From JBQTGK01 sp052400665 (GTDB taxonomy: Bacteria > Bacteroidota > Bacteroidia > Bacteroidales > Marinifilaceae): a stretch of 64,000 bases of DNA. The notes under the pieces were generated by a model that saw nothing but the letters and a program-made list of their open reading frames with translations, did no database searches and had not been told where the DNA came from. The first letter of the stretch is position 1. Every line of letters starts with the position of its first letter. Position numbers and translations under genes: made by a program. The stretch is from NCBI GenBank assembly GCA_052400665.1, contig JBQTGK010000006.1. The stretch is one strand, 5' to 3'. Shown here in pieces: positions 1 through 8,038 of this stretch.

Positions 1-20
1 GTAGGTCGACGCCAACCTTT

Positions 21-60
21 AAAAGAGTCTTATTCTTTACGAATAAGACTCTTTTTTTTT
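21..60 (+). terminator. Rho-independent terminator
   Basis: A 15-nt arm at 21-35 pairs with 41-55 around a 5-nt loop and runs into a long T tract. It would end a plus-strand transcript that begins left of the window. The 20 bases before it are too few to identify that gene. Confidence 0.85.
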
Positions 61-119
61 GCTTTAGTTTGAAGTATATTATTATAATCGCAGATTATTT
101 AGTTTAATAAAAAATGAGA

Positions 120-869
120 CTATAAAAGTCCCATTTTCTTAATTCTTTCCAAATCTTCGGGGGTGTCTATTCCTATCGATTCATGAGAGGTTATTTCAGT
201 TTGTATCCAGTAACCATTTTCCAGCCATCTTAATTGTTCGAGTGATTCGGATAATTCAAGTGGACTTTGGTTTAAATTAGTTATTTCCATTAATGTTTCT
301 AATTTATAAGCATACATTCCGATATGTTTGTAAAAAATACTTTTTTCTAGCCACTTGTTTTTTTCTATTCCTCGCAAATAAGGAATTGCAGAACGGCTAA
401 AGTAGAGTGCTTTTTTTTCATTGCTAATAACTACTTTTACTTTATTAGGATCAAAAATTTCGTTTTGTTCTGTAATTGCTTTAACTAAGGTTGCAATTTG
501 TGTAGAAGAGTTATTAAAGCACTTCATTACAGCTTTTATTTGTTCTGGTTGAATAAATGGTTCGTCACCTTGTATATTAATTACAACATCGTGTTTATTT
601 GATGTTGTTTCTAAAATTTTAGAAACGGCTTCAGCTATTCTATCAGTTCCACTTTGGTGATTAGCAGAGGTCATAATTACATTGCCATCAAAAGATTCTA
701 CTGTTTTTTTTATCCTCTCATCGTCAGTAGCTACCCAAACTTCTTTTATTGCTAAGCTAGTTTGTTCGTATACTCGCTGAATCATTGATTTTCCATTAAT
801 AACCGCAAGAGGTTTTCCAGGGAATCTTGTGGATGCATACCTGGCGGGAATAATTCCTAAAAATTTCAT
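120..869 (-). CDS. kdsB: 3-deoxy-manno-octulosonate cytidylyltransferase (CMP-KDO synthetase)
   Basis: This enzyme activates KDO with CTP to CMP-KDO in the cytoplasm, supplying the inner core of lipopolysaccharide. The 249-residue length matches the family. The N-terminus has the nucleotidyltransferase signature IPARYASTRFPGKPL (residues about 7-21), and INIQGDEPFI near residue 97 is the typical KdsB substrate and metal site. The ATG start at 869 sits directly before the signature. The gene reads toward the left edge, and the decayed kinase at 894-1690 lies upstream on the same strand. Identification is by family motifs and is secure. Confidence 0.95.
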   Translation of the reverse strand: MKFLGIIPARYASTRFPGKPLAVINGKSMIQRVYEQTSLAIKEVWVATDDERIKKTVESFDGNVIMTSANHQSGTDRIAEAVSKILETTSNKHDVVINIQGDEPFIQPEQIKAVMKCFNNSSTQIATLVKAITEQNEIFDPNKVKVVISNEKKALYFSRSAIPYLRGIEKNKWLEKSIFYKHIGMYAYKLETLMEITNLNQSPLELSESLEQLRWLENGYWIQTEITSHESIGIDTPEDLERIKKMGLL

Positions 870-893
870 TCGATTTGTTTTACCGTAGTTAAA

Positions 894-1690
894 TTACTTT
901 GGCAAAGTAAATAAAAATTCAGAACCTTCCCCCAATTTGCTCTTTGCATTTATTTTACCTCCATGTCCAACTACAATTTTTTTTGCAATTGTGTGCTTAA
1001 TCCAGTACTGCTTTCATTCGCTTTTGTTATTGCACTGGTCTTACCAAATTCAGTAAATAATTTTGAAAGTTCACCTTCGGGTATATCTACTCCTTGATAT
1101 TTTATTGCAATAGTAATGTTTGAGTTATTTTCAGCAATTGTATTTGAAATAGTTGTGTTAGGAGTAGAATACTTTATTGCATTACTGATTAAATTATGTA
1201 GTACTTGTTCAATTATACTTTTATCGAAACTTAAATGTTTTGTTTTCGATCTTCAAGTCTTTTTTTTCGCTCTTCTAATTCAGTATAATCTACCATTATT
1301 AGAATGTAATTATTATTATGAAGGTTAATAGATTTGGTTGTGTAGATAAAGTGCTTGGTATTTTATTCTTATTGCCATAAAAATCACGACTTAAGCTTTG
1401 TTTATAAATTGGGATTTTTTGTGACATTGTTTTAATAATATTTTTTCAAAGTGTACAGGTTTTACAGTAGGGTGTAGTTCCATTGTCGGCATTGGCCTAA
1501 ACAGCAAATGAGTACCAATTGCGTTAGCACATAATTTGTTTTTTCTTTTTTGGAATAGGATAGAAAAAGAATCATTAAAATTGTTTACTTGTATCGATTC
1601 ATCAACAATAAAAATAGTGGAAGTGATATTTTAAAATAGAATAGTAAGGCATTCGTTAGATTCTTTTAGGTTTGTTAATTCTAAGGTCAC
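894..1690 (-). pseudogene. Decayed PAS-domain sensor histidine kinase
   Basis: Reading the minus strand in shifting frames recovers an ordered set of kinase pieces. A PAS-like stretch near 1690-1440 contains IFIVDESIQVNNFNDSF and carries an in-frame stop. Then comes a coiled linker piece with ELEERKKRLEDRK. The N box IIEQVLHNLISNAIKYS lies near 1230-1180. After a frameshift in the G box comes the C-terminal piece IAKKIVVGHGGKINAKS, ending at a stop at 894-896. The H box with the phospho-accepting histidine is not found, so part of the dimerisation domain seems deleted. With at least two frameshifts and several stops, no working kinase can be made. It may once have paired with the adjacent sigma-54 regulator; that is a guess. 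Confidence 0.8.
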
Positions 1691-1878
1691 CGAATATGTT
1701 AATTTGTTTATAAAATGGTGTACTCTTATGCTTTTAACTTACAAAGAATACTAAAAAATTAACATACTTTAGGAATATTAAGCTAAGTAAAAGAATTAAA
1801 TAAATTTAAAAAGTAGTAATTTTGTCAGGTAGTCTGTTAAAATTACAGGTTTTTATAATTTAAAAGATTTCTTATTTG

Positions 1879-3120
1879 ATGGATGTACAAAAAATTAAGC
1901 AAAGATTTGGAATCATTGGTAGGACCTATGAATTAAATCGTGCACTTGATATTGCAGTACAGGTTGCACCTACTGATTTGTCAGTATTGATAACTGGAGA
2001 AAGTGGTACGGGAAAAGAAGTTTTTCCGCAAATAATACATCAGTTTAGTGCTCGTAAGCATGCTCCATATATTCCTGTTAATTGTGGGGCCATACCTGAA
2101 GGTACGATCGATTCAGAATTATTTGGACATGAAAAAGGAGCTTTTACCGGAGCATTATCCGATAGGAAGGGATATTTTGAGGTTGCAAACAAGGGAACTA
2201 TTTTTTTAGATGAAATTGGAGAGTTACCCTTATCTACACAAGTACGATTATTGCGGGTGTTAGAGACTGGAGAATTTATTAAGGTAGGTTCTTCAAAGGT
2301 TTTAAAAACCGACGTGAGAGTGGTTGCTGCTACCAATGTGAATATTCCAGTTTCGGTAAGAGAAGGTAGGTTTAGAGAAGACTTGTATTACCGATTAAAT
2401 ACTGTGCCTATTACTATGCCACCATTGCGCGAAAGGCAGGACGATATTTACTTATTATTTAGAAAGTTCGCACAGGATTTTGCCGAGAGATATAGAATGC
2501 CTCCTTTGCGTTTGGATGAAGGAGCACAGCAGGTTTTAAAATCGTACCGATGGCCAGGTAATATCAGGCAATTAAAAAATATTACTGAACAAATTTCTAT
2601 TATAGAAAAAGAGAGGTTGATAAGTGCGGTTAATTTACAAGCTTATTTACCTGTAAATGATGAACAATTACTACCTGCAATTTATACGGATAATAAAAAG
2701 CAGGATCAGAGTTTTTCATCGGAAAGAGAAATTCTTTATCAAGTATTATTCGATATGAAAAAAGACATGTCGGATTTAAAAAAATTAGTGTTTGATCTAA
2801 TGCAAACGAGTGGTGATTCATCTGATTTGCAGAAGGATAATGCAGTTCTTATTAGGAAACTATATGAAGACCAGGATGTTGATATTCTCCAAAACCAGTC
2901 TGTTCAGAAAGCTCCTGTAAATATTTCTACTGATAATAATTCTGTTATTCAGGATACTGAGGTATTTGTTGAAGAATCTTTGTCTTTGGAAGAAAAAGAG
3001 ATAGAGCTGATTAAAAAAGCTCTCGAAAAGCATAATGGGAAACGTAAGTACGCAGCTCAGGACTTAGGAATATCGGAACGGACACTTTATCGTAAAATCA
3101 AAGAGTACGAAATCAACTAA
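1879..3120 (+). CDS. Sigma-54 dependent transcriptional activator without receiver domain
   Basis: A bacterial enhancer-binding protein that uses ATP to open sigma-54 RNA polymerase promoters. The protein starts almost directly with the AAA+ domain: Walker A GESGTGKE at residues 40-47, the sigma-54-contacting GAFTGA loop at 87-92 and Walker B IFLDEIGEL at about 108-116. A long linker (about 250-370) is followed by a Fis-type helix-turn-helix at the C-terminus (NGKRKYAAQDLGISERTLYR). No response-regulator or GAF domain precedes the AAA+ module, so activity is probably controlled by another protein or by expression. I chose the ATG at 1879; a TTG lies one codon upstream. It leads the run with lptE, the TPR-like gene and secG. 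Confidence 0.93.
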   Translation: MDVQKIKQRFGIIGRTYELNRALDIAVQVAPTDLSVLITGESGTGKEVFPQIIHQFSARKHAPYIPVNCGAIPEGTIDSELFGHEKGAFTGALSDRKGYFEVANKGTIFLDEIGELPLSTQVRLLRVLETGEFIKVGSSKVLKTDVRVVAATNVNIPVSVREGRFREDLYYRLNTVPITMPPLRERQDDIYLLFRKFAQDFAERYRMPPLRLDEGAQQVLKSYRWPGNIRQLKNITEQISIIEKERLISAVNLQAYLPVNDEQLLPAIYTDNKKQDQSFSSEREILYQVLFDMKKDMSDLKKLVFDLMQTSGDSSDLQKDNAVLIRKLYEDQDVDILQNQSVQKAPVNISTDNNSVIQDTEVFVEESLSLEEKEIELIKKALEKHNGKRKYAAQDLGISERTLYRKIKEYEIN

Positions 3121-3155
3121 TATTAACAAATTATTGCTATTTTTATTTTTAATAT

Positions 3156-3668
3156 ATGAATAAGATTAAGTTTATAATAATAGGCATTGTCATTGCTGTT
3201 GTTTTTACCGCTTGCAAAGTATCCTATTCTCTTACAGGAGGAACCTTATCAACGAATGTAAAAACTTTTTCGGTACAATATTTTCCAAATCGTGCTCCAT
3301 TGGTTAATCCAAATTTGAGCGATCAATTTGTAGAAGATTTGAAGGAGAAATTTAGAAGTCAGACGTCTTTAGATGAAGTTGTAGATGCTGATGGACATTT
3401 AAATTTTGAAGGCGAGATAACAGGTTACAGGACTCAGGCACTAGATATTAAAGCTGATGAAATTGCAGCTACTAACCGTTTAACTGTAACTATAAAAGTT
3501 CGTTTTACCAACGAAATAGAAAGTGAAAATGATTTTGACAAGAGTTTTTCTGCCTTTGCTGATTATGACAGTACCAAGCAGTTAACCGATGTTGAAGATT
3601 CATTATTAGAAGAAATTTTAGAACAAATTATTGATGATATTTACAATGAAGCAGTGGTAAACTGGTAA
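3156..3668 (+). CDS. lptE: LptE-like LPS-assembly lipoprotein
   Basis: Likely the outer-membrane lipoprotein that plugs the LptD barrel and helps insert lipopolysaccharide. The 170-residue product has a signal peptide with a lipobox ending in Cys20 (VVFTAC). It also shows the pattern of Bacteroidota LptE: an early segment about an overall sequence fold (SYSLTGGTLS, then SVQYFPNRAP), followed by a helical region and a late acidic helix. It lies 35 bp after the sigma-54 activator and overlaps the next gene by one base, so it is probably co-transcribed with both. LptE proteins are poorly conserved in sequence; the call also uses its position before secG. Confidence 0.75.
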   Translation: MNKIKFIIIGIVIAVVFTACKVSYSLTGGTLSTNVKTFSVQYFPNRAPLVNPNLSDQFVEDLKEKFRSQTSLDEVVDADGHLNFEGEITGYRTQALDIKADEIAATNRLTVTIKVRFTNEIESENDFDKSFSAFADYDSTKQLTDVEDSLLEEILEQIIDDIYNEAVVNW

Positions 3669-4618
3669 TGATTATGGAGCAAGGCATGTTACAGGATTGG
3701 GTGAAAGATATAAAGAAAATGGATAAGAACAGTTATAGGGAATTAAAAGACCTGACTAATAAATATCCTTTTTTTGAGATCGCACATGCTTTGTTGCTAA
3801 AGAATTTAAAGGATAACAATAGCATTCGTTTTAAGGAAGAATTACTTAATTCATCTTTGCAAATTTCGGATAGGCGACAGCTTTTTTTACTTCTAAACGA
3901 TAGGCTAAATTTAAAGGTTTTTAAACAGGAAGTAACAGATAAAGAAACTGATAAAGAGAAAGGTTTAAAGACTTCGACTACAAATTTAGAAGGGAATAAA
4001 GAAAGCGATAAGGATGAAATATTAGAATTTTCGGAAGGCTTGGAGATAGAGGACGCTAAAGAACCAGATTATCAATCTTTAGCAATTGATAGTGATGAAG
4101 ATATTCTTGAGCTTTCAGAATCTGATAAATTAGAAAATAAGGATTCGACAAAAGAAGATCTTTTAATTTCGGCTACCGAAGTTTATCATATTGGCTATGG
4201 AGGAAATTTATATACACTTTCCGATGAAAATTTAATTCAAGAAAATAAATTATCAGATAAGCATAGTAGTGAAAATATAAGTGAAGAGGTAGAAATGACA
4301 TCCGATAATAGGGGTGATAATTCAACTAAAAAGAAGAAAAAATCACTAAAAAGTAATGATCTTATTGATAATTTTATTCAAAATGAACCGAATATTCAGA
4401 GAAATGTAAAAGTTGTTGATAAACAAGAAGATATTTCTGTGGACAGTATACGTGAAAATGACGGTTTTATGAGTGAAACTTTAGCATCTATATATGTGAA
4501 ACAGAAGCTTTTCGACAAAGCAATTTCGGTTTATCAGAAATTAGTGTTGAAAAATCCCGAAAAAAACGTTTACTTTGCGAGTCAGATTGAGAAAATAGAA
4601 AAATTAAAAAAACAGTAA
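3668..4618 (+). CDS. Uncharacterised acidic protein with C-terminal TPR-like helices
   Basis: The stop of lptE (TAA) and this ATG share one base, indicating translational coupling. An alternative ATG lies two codons downstream. Residues 1-90 form a helical, tetratricopeptide-like head. The middle (about 90-240) is very rich in Glu, Asp, Lys and Ser and looks disordered. The last 50 residues (ETLASIYVKQKLFDKAISVY and onward) resemble one tetratricopeptide repeat. No signal peptide is visible, so it is probably cytoplasmic. I do not recognise a family with known function. Its place between lptE and secG hints at an envelope-related role, which is inference. Confidence 0.8.
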   Translation: MIMEQGMLQDWVKDIKKMDKNSYRELKDLTNKYPFFEIAHALLLKNLKDNNSIRFKEELLNSSLQISDRRQLFLLLNDRLNLKVFKQEVTDKETDKEKGLKTSTTNLEGNKESDKDEILEFSEGLEIEDAKEPDYQSLAIDSDEDILELSESDKLENKDSTKEDLLISATEVYHIGYGGNLYTLSDENLIQENKLSDKHSSENISEEVEMTSDNRGDNSTKKKKKSLKSNDLIDNFIQNEPNIQRNVKVVDKQEDISVDSIRENDGFMSETLASIYVKQKLFDKAISVYQKLVLKNPEKNVYFASQIEKIEKLKKQ

Positions 4619-4630
4619 ATAAATATAAGT

Positions 4631-4972
4631 ATGTATACCATTGTTTCAGTATTGATTTTAATTGTTTGTGTGCTATTGGTGTTAATCGTATTAGTGCAAA
4701 ACTCAAAAGGAGGTGGATTGGCATCTAACTTTTCTTCTTCTAATCAGATTATGGGAGTTAAAAAAACTACCGATTTTCTTGAAAAAGCAACCTGGGGTTT
4801 AGCTGTAGCTTTATTACTTCTTTGTCTTGGTTCAGTATTAACTATTGATAAAGAGGAAGTAAGAGAAGACAAGTCTGCAATCGAACAACAATTGCAAGAA
4901 CAGGAAACTACTCCTGAAATGCCTGCTTTTCCAACGAATGCTGCGGCAACTTCAAAGGACACAGCAAATTAA
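4631..4972 (+). CDS. secG: Preprotein translocase subunit SecG
   Basis: A small membrane subunit of the SecYEG channel that assists SecA-driven export. The 113-residue protein has a first membrane helix at about 3-21, the conserved loop NSKGGGLASNFSSSNQ at about 25-40, a second helix at about 55-72, and an acidic, low-complexity tail typical of Bacteroidota SecG. It starts 12 bp after the preceding gene and ends before a strong terminator, marking the end of the operon. Confidence 0.93.
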   Translation: MYTIVSVLILIVCVLLVLIVLVQNSKGGGLASNFSSSNQIMGVKKTTDFLEKATWGLAVALLLLCLGSVLTIDKEEVREDKSAIEQQLQEQETTPEMPAFPTNAAATSKDTAN

Positions 4973-5000
4973 GATATTAGCTTAATTAAGCAAAATTAAA

Positions 5001-5034
5001 AATGTCAGTATGTCATACATACTGACATTTTTTT
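5001..5034 (+). terminator. Rho-independent terminator after secG
   Basis: A perfect 13-bp stem (5001-5013 with 5017-5029) around a 3-nt loop, followed by a T run, 28 bp after the secG stop. Confidence 0.9.
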
Positions 5035-5156
5035 TGTATATATATGTTGCTGCAAATCAGTATATTTATATTTTCTTTTTAAATATATGTGAATGCATAG
5101 TAAGATACATCTCTTTAGTTTATTTTATATTCTGAAATATTGTCAATAAAATTCAA

Positions 5157-5174
5157 TTGGCACAGAATATGAAG
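5157..5174 (+). promoter_or_regulatory. Possible sigma-54-like promoter upstream of groES
   Basis: TTGGCAC at 5157-5163 is a perfect match to the -24 half of sigma-54 promoters. Ten bases after the GG comes GA at 5171-5172 where GC would be expected, so the -12 half is imperfect. It lies about 50 bp before the groES start. A sigma-54 activator is encoded 2 kb upstream. Weak evidence from one half-site. Confidence 0.3.
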
Positions 5175-5220
5175 GAGTGTGAGTCGAAAATGTAAATAAT
5201 AACTTTAAATATTTTGAAAA

Positions 5221-5499
5221 ATGGCAGAATTAAAAGGTAAAATTCTTGCGGGAAAGATCTTAGTTGAGCCTATGGCAGTTGAAGAAAAAACTGCAAGTGG
5301 TATTATTATTCCAGACTCTGCAAAAGAGAAACCATTACAAGGAAAAGTAGTTTTAACAGGTGGTGATAAAACTGACGAGCCCATGGAAATCAAAGTAGGA
5401 GATGTTGTTTTCTACGGTAAATATTCAGGTACAGAGTTAAGCATTAGCAACGAAGATTATTTGTTAATGTCACAGTCGGATATTTTATACATTGTTTAA
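5221..5499 (+). CDS. groES: Co-chaperonin GroES
   Basis: The 10-kDa heptameric lid of the GroEL folding chamber. The 92-residue protein shows the family pattern: KILAGKILVEPMAVEEKTASG with the mobile loop at about 17-30 (EEKTASGIIIPDSAKEK), then GDVVFYGKYSGTE and the C-terminal DYLLMSQSDILYIV. It is followed 32 bp later by groEL, the standard operon. Its own promoter should lie in the 186 bp after the secG terminator. Confidence 0.97.
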   Translation: MAELKGKILAGKILVEPMAVEEKTASGIIIPDSAKEKPLQGKVVLTGGDKTDEPMEIKVGDVVFYGKYSGTELSISNEDYLLMSQSDILYIV

Positions 5500-5531
5500 T
5501 CTGAACAAAGAATTTTCAAAATTAATTAAAA

Positions 5532-7166
5532 ATGGCTAAAGAAATAAAATTCAATATCGAAGCTCGCGACCTACTAAAAAAAGGTGTTGACGAGTTGGCA
5601 AATGCAGTTAAAGTAACCTTAGGACCAAAAGGTAGAAATGTTGTTATCGATCGTAAGTTTGGTGCTCCACAAATTACTAAAGATGGTGTAAGTGTTGCTA
5701 AAGAAATTGAGCTTTCAGATCCAGGTGCAAACATGGGGGCACAAATGGTAAAAGAAGTTGCTTCAAAAACAGGTGACGATGCTGGTGATGGTACAACTAC
5801 AGCTACTGTTTTGGCTCAATCTATTGTTAATGTTGGTTTAAAAAATGTTACTGCTGGTGCAAATCCAATGGATTTAAAACGTGGTATTGATACTGCTGTT
5901 GCAGCTGTAGTTGCAAACATTAAAGAGCAATCACAAATTATTGGTGAAGATTCGGATAAAATTCAGCAGATAGCACAGATATCAGCCAATAATGATAAAA
6001 AAATTGGAGCATTAATTGCTGATGCTTTTAAAGCTGTAACTAAAGAAGGAGTTATTACTGTAGAGGAAGCAAAAGGAACCGAAACTCACGTTAAAGTGGT
6101 TGAAGGTATGCAATTCGATCGAGGTTATATTTCTCCATATTTTATTACCGATGGCGATAAAATGGAAGCTGATCTTGAGAATCCATTTATTTTATTGTAC
6201 GATAAAAAAATATCTACAATGAAAGAGTTAATGTCGGTATTGGAACCAGCTGCTCAGGCAGGTCGTCCTTTAATGATTATTGCTGAGGATGTAGAAGGTG
6301 AAGCTTTGGCTACTTTAGTTGTAAACCGTTTAAGAGGTTCTCTTAAAGTTGCTGCTGTAAAAGCTCCTGGTTTTGGCGATAGAAGAAAAGAAATGTTGGA
6401 AGATATTGCGATTCTAACCGGAGGGGTTGTAATTTCTGAAGAAAAAGGAATGAAATTAGAGCAAGCTACTTTAGATATGCTTGGTCAGTCTGAGAAAATT
6501 ACAATTGATAAAGAGAATACAACCATTGTAAATGGTGCTGGTGATAAAGCTACTATCGACGCTCGTGTTGCTCAAATTAAAACTTTAATTGAGAACTCAA
6601 CATCTGATTACGATACAGAAAAACTTCAGGAAAGATTAGCTAAACTAGCTGGTGGAGTTGCTGTTCTTTATGTAGGTGCTGCTTCGGAAGTAGAAATGAA
6701 AGAGAAAAAAGACCGTGTTGATGACGCATTAAGCGCTACTCGTGCGGCAGTAGAAGAAGGAATTGTTCCTGGTGGGGGTGTTGCATATATTCGTGCAATT
6801 TCAGCTTTAGAAGGTCTTAAAGGCGATAATGAGGACGAAACAACAGGTATCGAAATTGTGAAACGTGCTGTTGAAGAGCCATTGCGTCAGATTGTAGCAA
6901 ATGCAGGTGGCGAAGGTGCTGTTGTGGTTGATAAAGTTAAAGCAGGGACTAAAGATTATGGATACAATGCTCGCATGGATGAGTACCAAAATTTATTTGA
7001 AGCTGGAGTAATCGATCCTGCTAAAGTATCACGTGTAGCTCTTGAGAATGCTGCTTCAATTGCAGGTATGTTCTTAACTACCGAGTGTGTTTTAATCGAC
7101 GAACCAGAAGAAACTCCTCCAATGGCTCCTCCAGCAATGGGTGGTGGAATGCCAGGTATGATGTAA
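5532..7166 (+). CDS. groEL: Chaperonin GroEL
   Basis: The 60-kDa chaperonin that folds proteins in an ATP-driven double ring. The 544-residue product is full length. The nucleotide site GDGTTTATVLA is at about 85-95. The equatorial signature AAVEEGIVPGGGVAY lies near 403-417, and the C-terminus has the Gly-Met-rich tail GGGMPGMM. It is followed by a terminator at 7191, so groES-groEL is a closed two-gene unit. Confidence 0.98.
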   Translation: MAKEIKFNIEARDLLKKGVDELANAVKVTLGPKGRNVVIDRKFGAPQITKDGVSVAKEIELSDPGANMGAQMVKEVASKTGDDAGDGTTTATVLAQSIVNVGLKNVTAGANPMDLKRGIDTAVAAVVANIKEQSQIIGEDSDKIQQIAQISANNDKKIGALIADAFKAVTKEGVITVEEAKGTETHVKVVEGMQFDRGYISPYFITDGDKMEADLENPFILLYDKKISTMKELMSVLEPAAQAGRPLMIIAEDVEGEALATLVVNRLRGSLKVAAVKAPGFGDRRKEMLEDIAILTGGVVISEEKGMKLEQATLDMLGQSEKITIDKENTTIVNGAGDKATIDARVAQIKTLIENSTSDYDTEKLQERLAKLAGGVAVLYVGAASEVEMKEKKDRVDDALSATRAAVEEGIVPGGGVAYIRAISALEGLKGDNEDETTGIEIVKRAVEEPLRQIVANAGGEGAVVVDKVKAGTKDYGYNARMDEYQNLFEAGVIDPAKVSRVALENAASIAGMFLTTECVLIDEPEETPPMAPPAMGGGMPGMM

Positions 7167-7190
7167 AATTTATTTCATCGATATATTATA

Positions 7191-7216
7191 AAAGGCGACC
7201 ATTGGTCGCCTTTTTT
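7191..7216. terminator. Terminator between groEL and a converging gene
   Basis: A 10-bp stem (7191-7200 with 7204-7213), loop ATT, then six T on the plus strand. The left flank is A-rich, so it may also serve the minus-strand lipoprotein gene whose stop overlaps its edge. Confidence 0.85.
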
Positions 7217-7853
7217 AGTACTTGTATTTGTGAATAACTAAAGGTGGCATTAAAAAATGATCTTTTATTAATCTCTTGTTTAGTCTTTTACTCATGCTAT
7301 TGTATATTGTTTCCGCATAATCCCATGATGTTCCCGAAGAGTAAATTTTACCCACCCAAACAGGTTGCAGGCTTTTAGCATCTACTAAATAGGCATGAAA
7401 TACTGCATTTGGACTTTCCGATTTTTTAATTTCACCATAGGAGTTAATTCTTTCACTAACATCATAATAATAGGAGGTTTGGTTAACTACTAAAATTGCA
7501 GAGCAATCCGATTCTTTTAGTTTTTGCATAAAATCGGAGTAATTTATATCAACATTAACTTTAAACTCCTGACTCGATCTTGTAAGTAATGTTCTTGAAT
7601 TGGCAATTTTATCATAGATGCAGTTTTCCATTATTTTTCTGCTATCCATATTTTCAATGTTATTAATATTATCGCGAAAATAATCGTTGTAAGTTTCTCT
7701 GTTTAATGTTTTAAGATTAATATCATTAAATATACTTACAACAAAAATTTGCTGATATGCTTTTTGAGCTTCCTCGATATTTTCAAAGGTAACATAGGAA
7801 CTAGCACAACTGCTAACAAAAAAAGAAAGGCATATTATTAATAAATTTTTCAT
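7215..7853 (-). CDS. Uncharacterised lipoprotein
   Basis: A 212-residue protein with a signal peptide and lipobox ending at Cys16 (FFVSSC), so it is probably anchored in the envelope. The mature part alternates charged helices with beta-rich segments; VFHAYLVDAKSLQPVWVGKI near residues 150-170 resembles a stretch seen in small Bacteroidota lipoproteins. I do not recognise a family. It converges on groEL and has no close partner on its strand. Confidence 0.7.
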   Translation of the reverse strand: MKNLLIICLSFFVSSCASSYVTFENIEEAQKAYQQIFVVSIFNDINLKTLNRETYNDYFRDNINNIENMDSRKIMENCIYDKIANSRTLLTRSSQEFKVNVDINYSDFMQKLKESDCSAILVVNQTSYYYDVSERINSYGEIKKSESPNAVFHAYLVDAKSLQPVWVGKIYSSGTSWDYAETIYNSMSKRLNKRLIKDHFLMPPLVIHKYKY

Positions 7854-8005
7854 GTTTATCGATTTTGTAAATACGAACCATTGTTGTTTGTAGATATGAC
7901 AATTTAATGTTGGTATACACGTATCGAAAAAATAAATAAAAATGAATTAGGAAATTAAATGGTAAATAATTTTTAGAATTAAATATTTATAGCACGCTGA
8001 AAGAA

Positions 8006-8034
8006 TAAAAAAAGAGGATAGTAATTATCCTCTT
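8006..8034 (-). terminator. Terminator of the 515-residue protein gene
   Basis: The 9-bp stem 8012-8020 with 8026-8034 has an A run at 8006-8013, which reads as a T run on the minus strand. It follows the stop at 8039 directly. Confidence 0.8.
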
Positions 8035-8038
8035 CAAT

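Noticed and set aside
1116..1328. Plus-strand 70-residue hydrophobic protein
   Set aside because: It is antisense to the recognisable N-box region of the decayed kinase. Its hydrophobicity reflects AT-rich antisense sequence.
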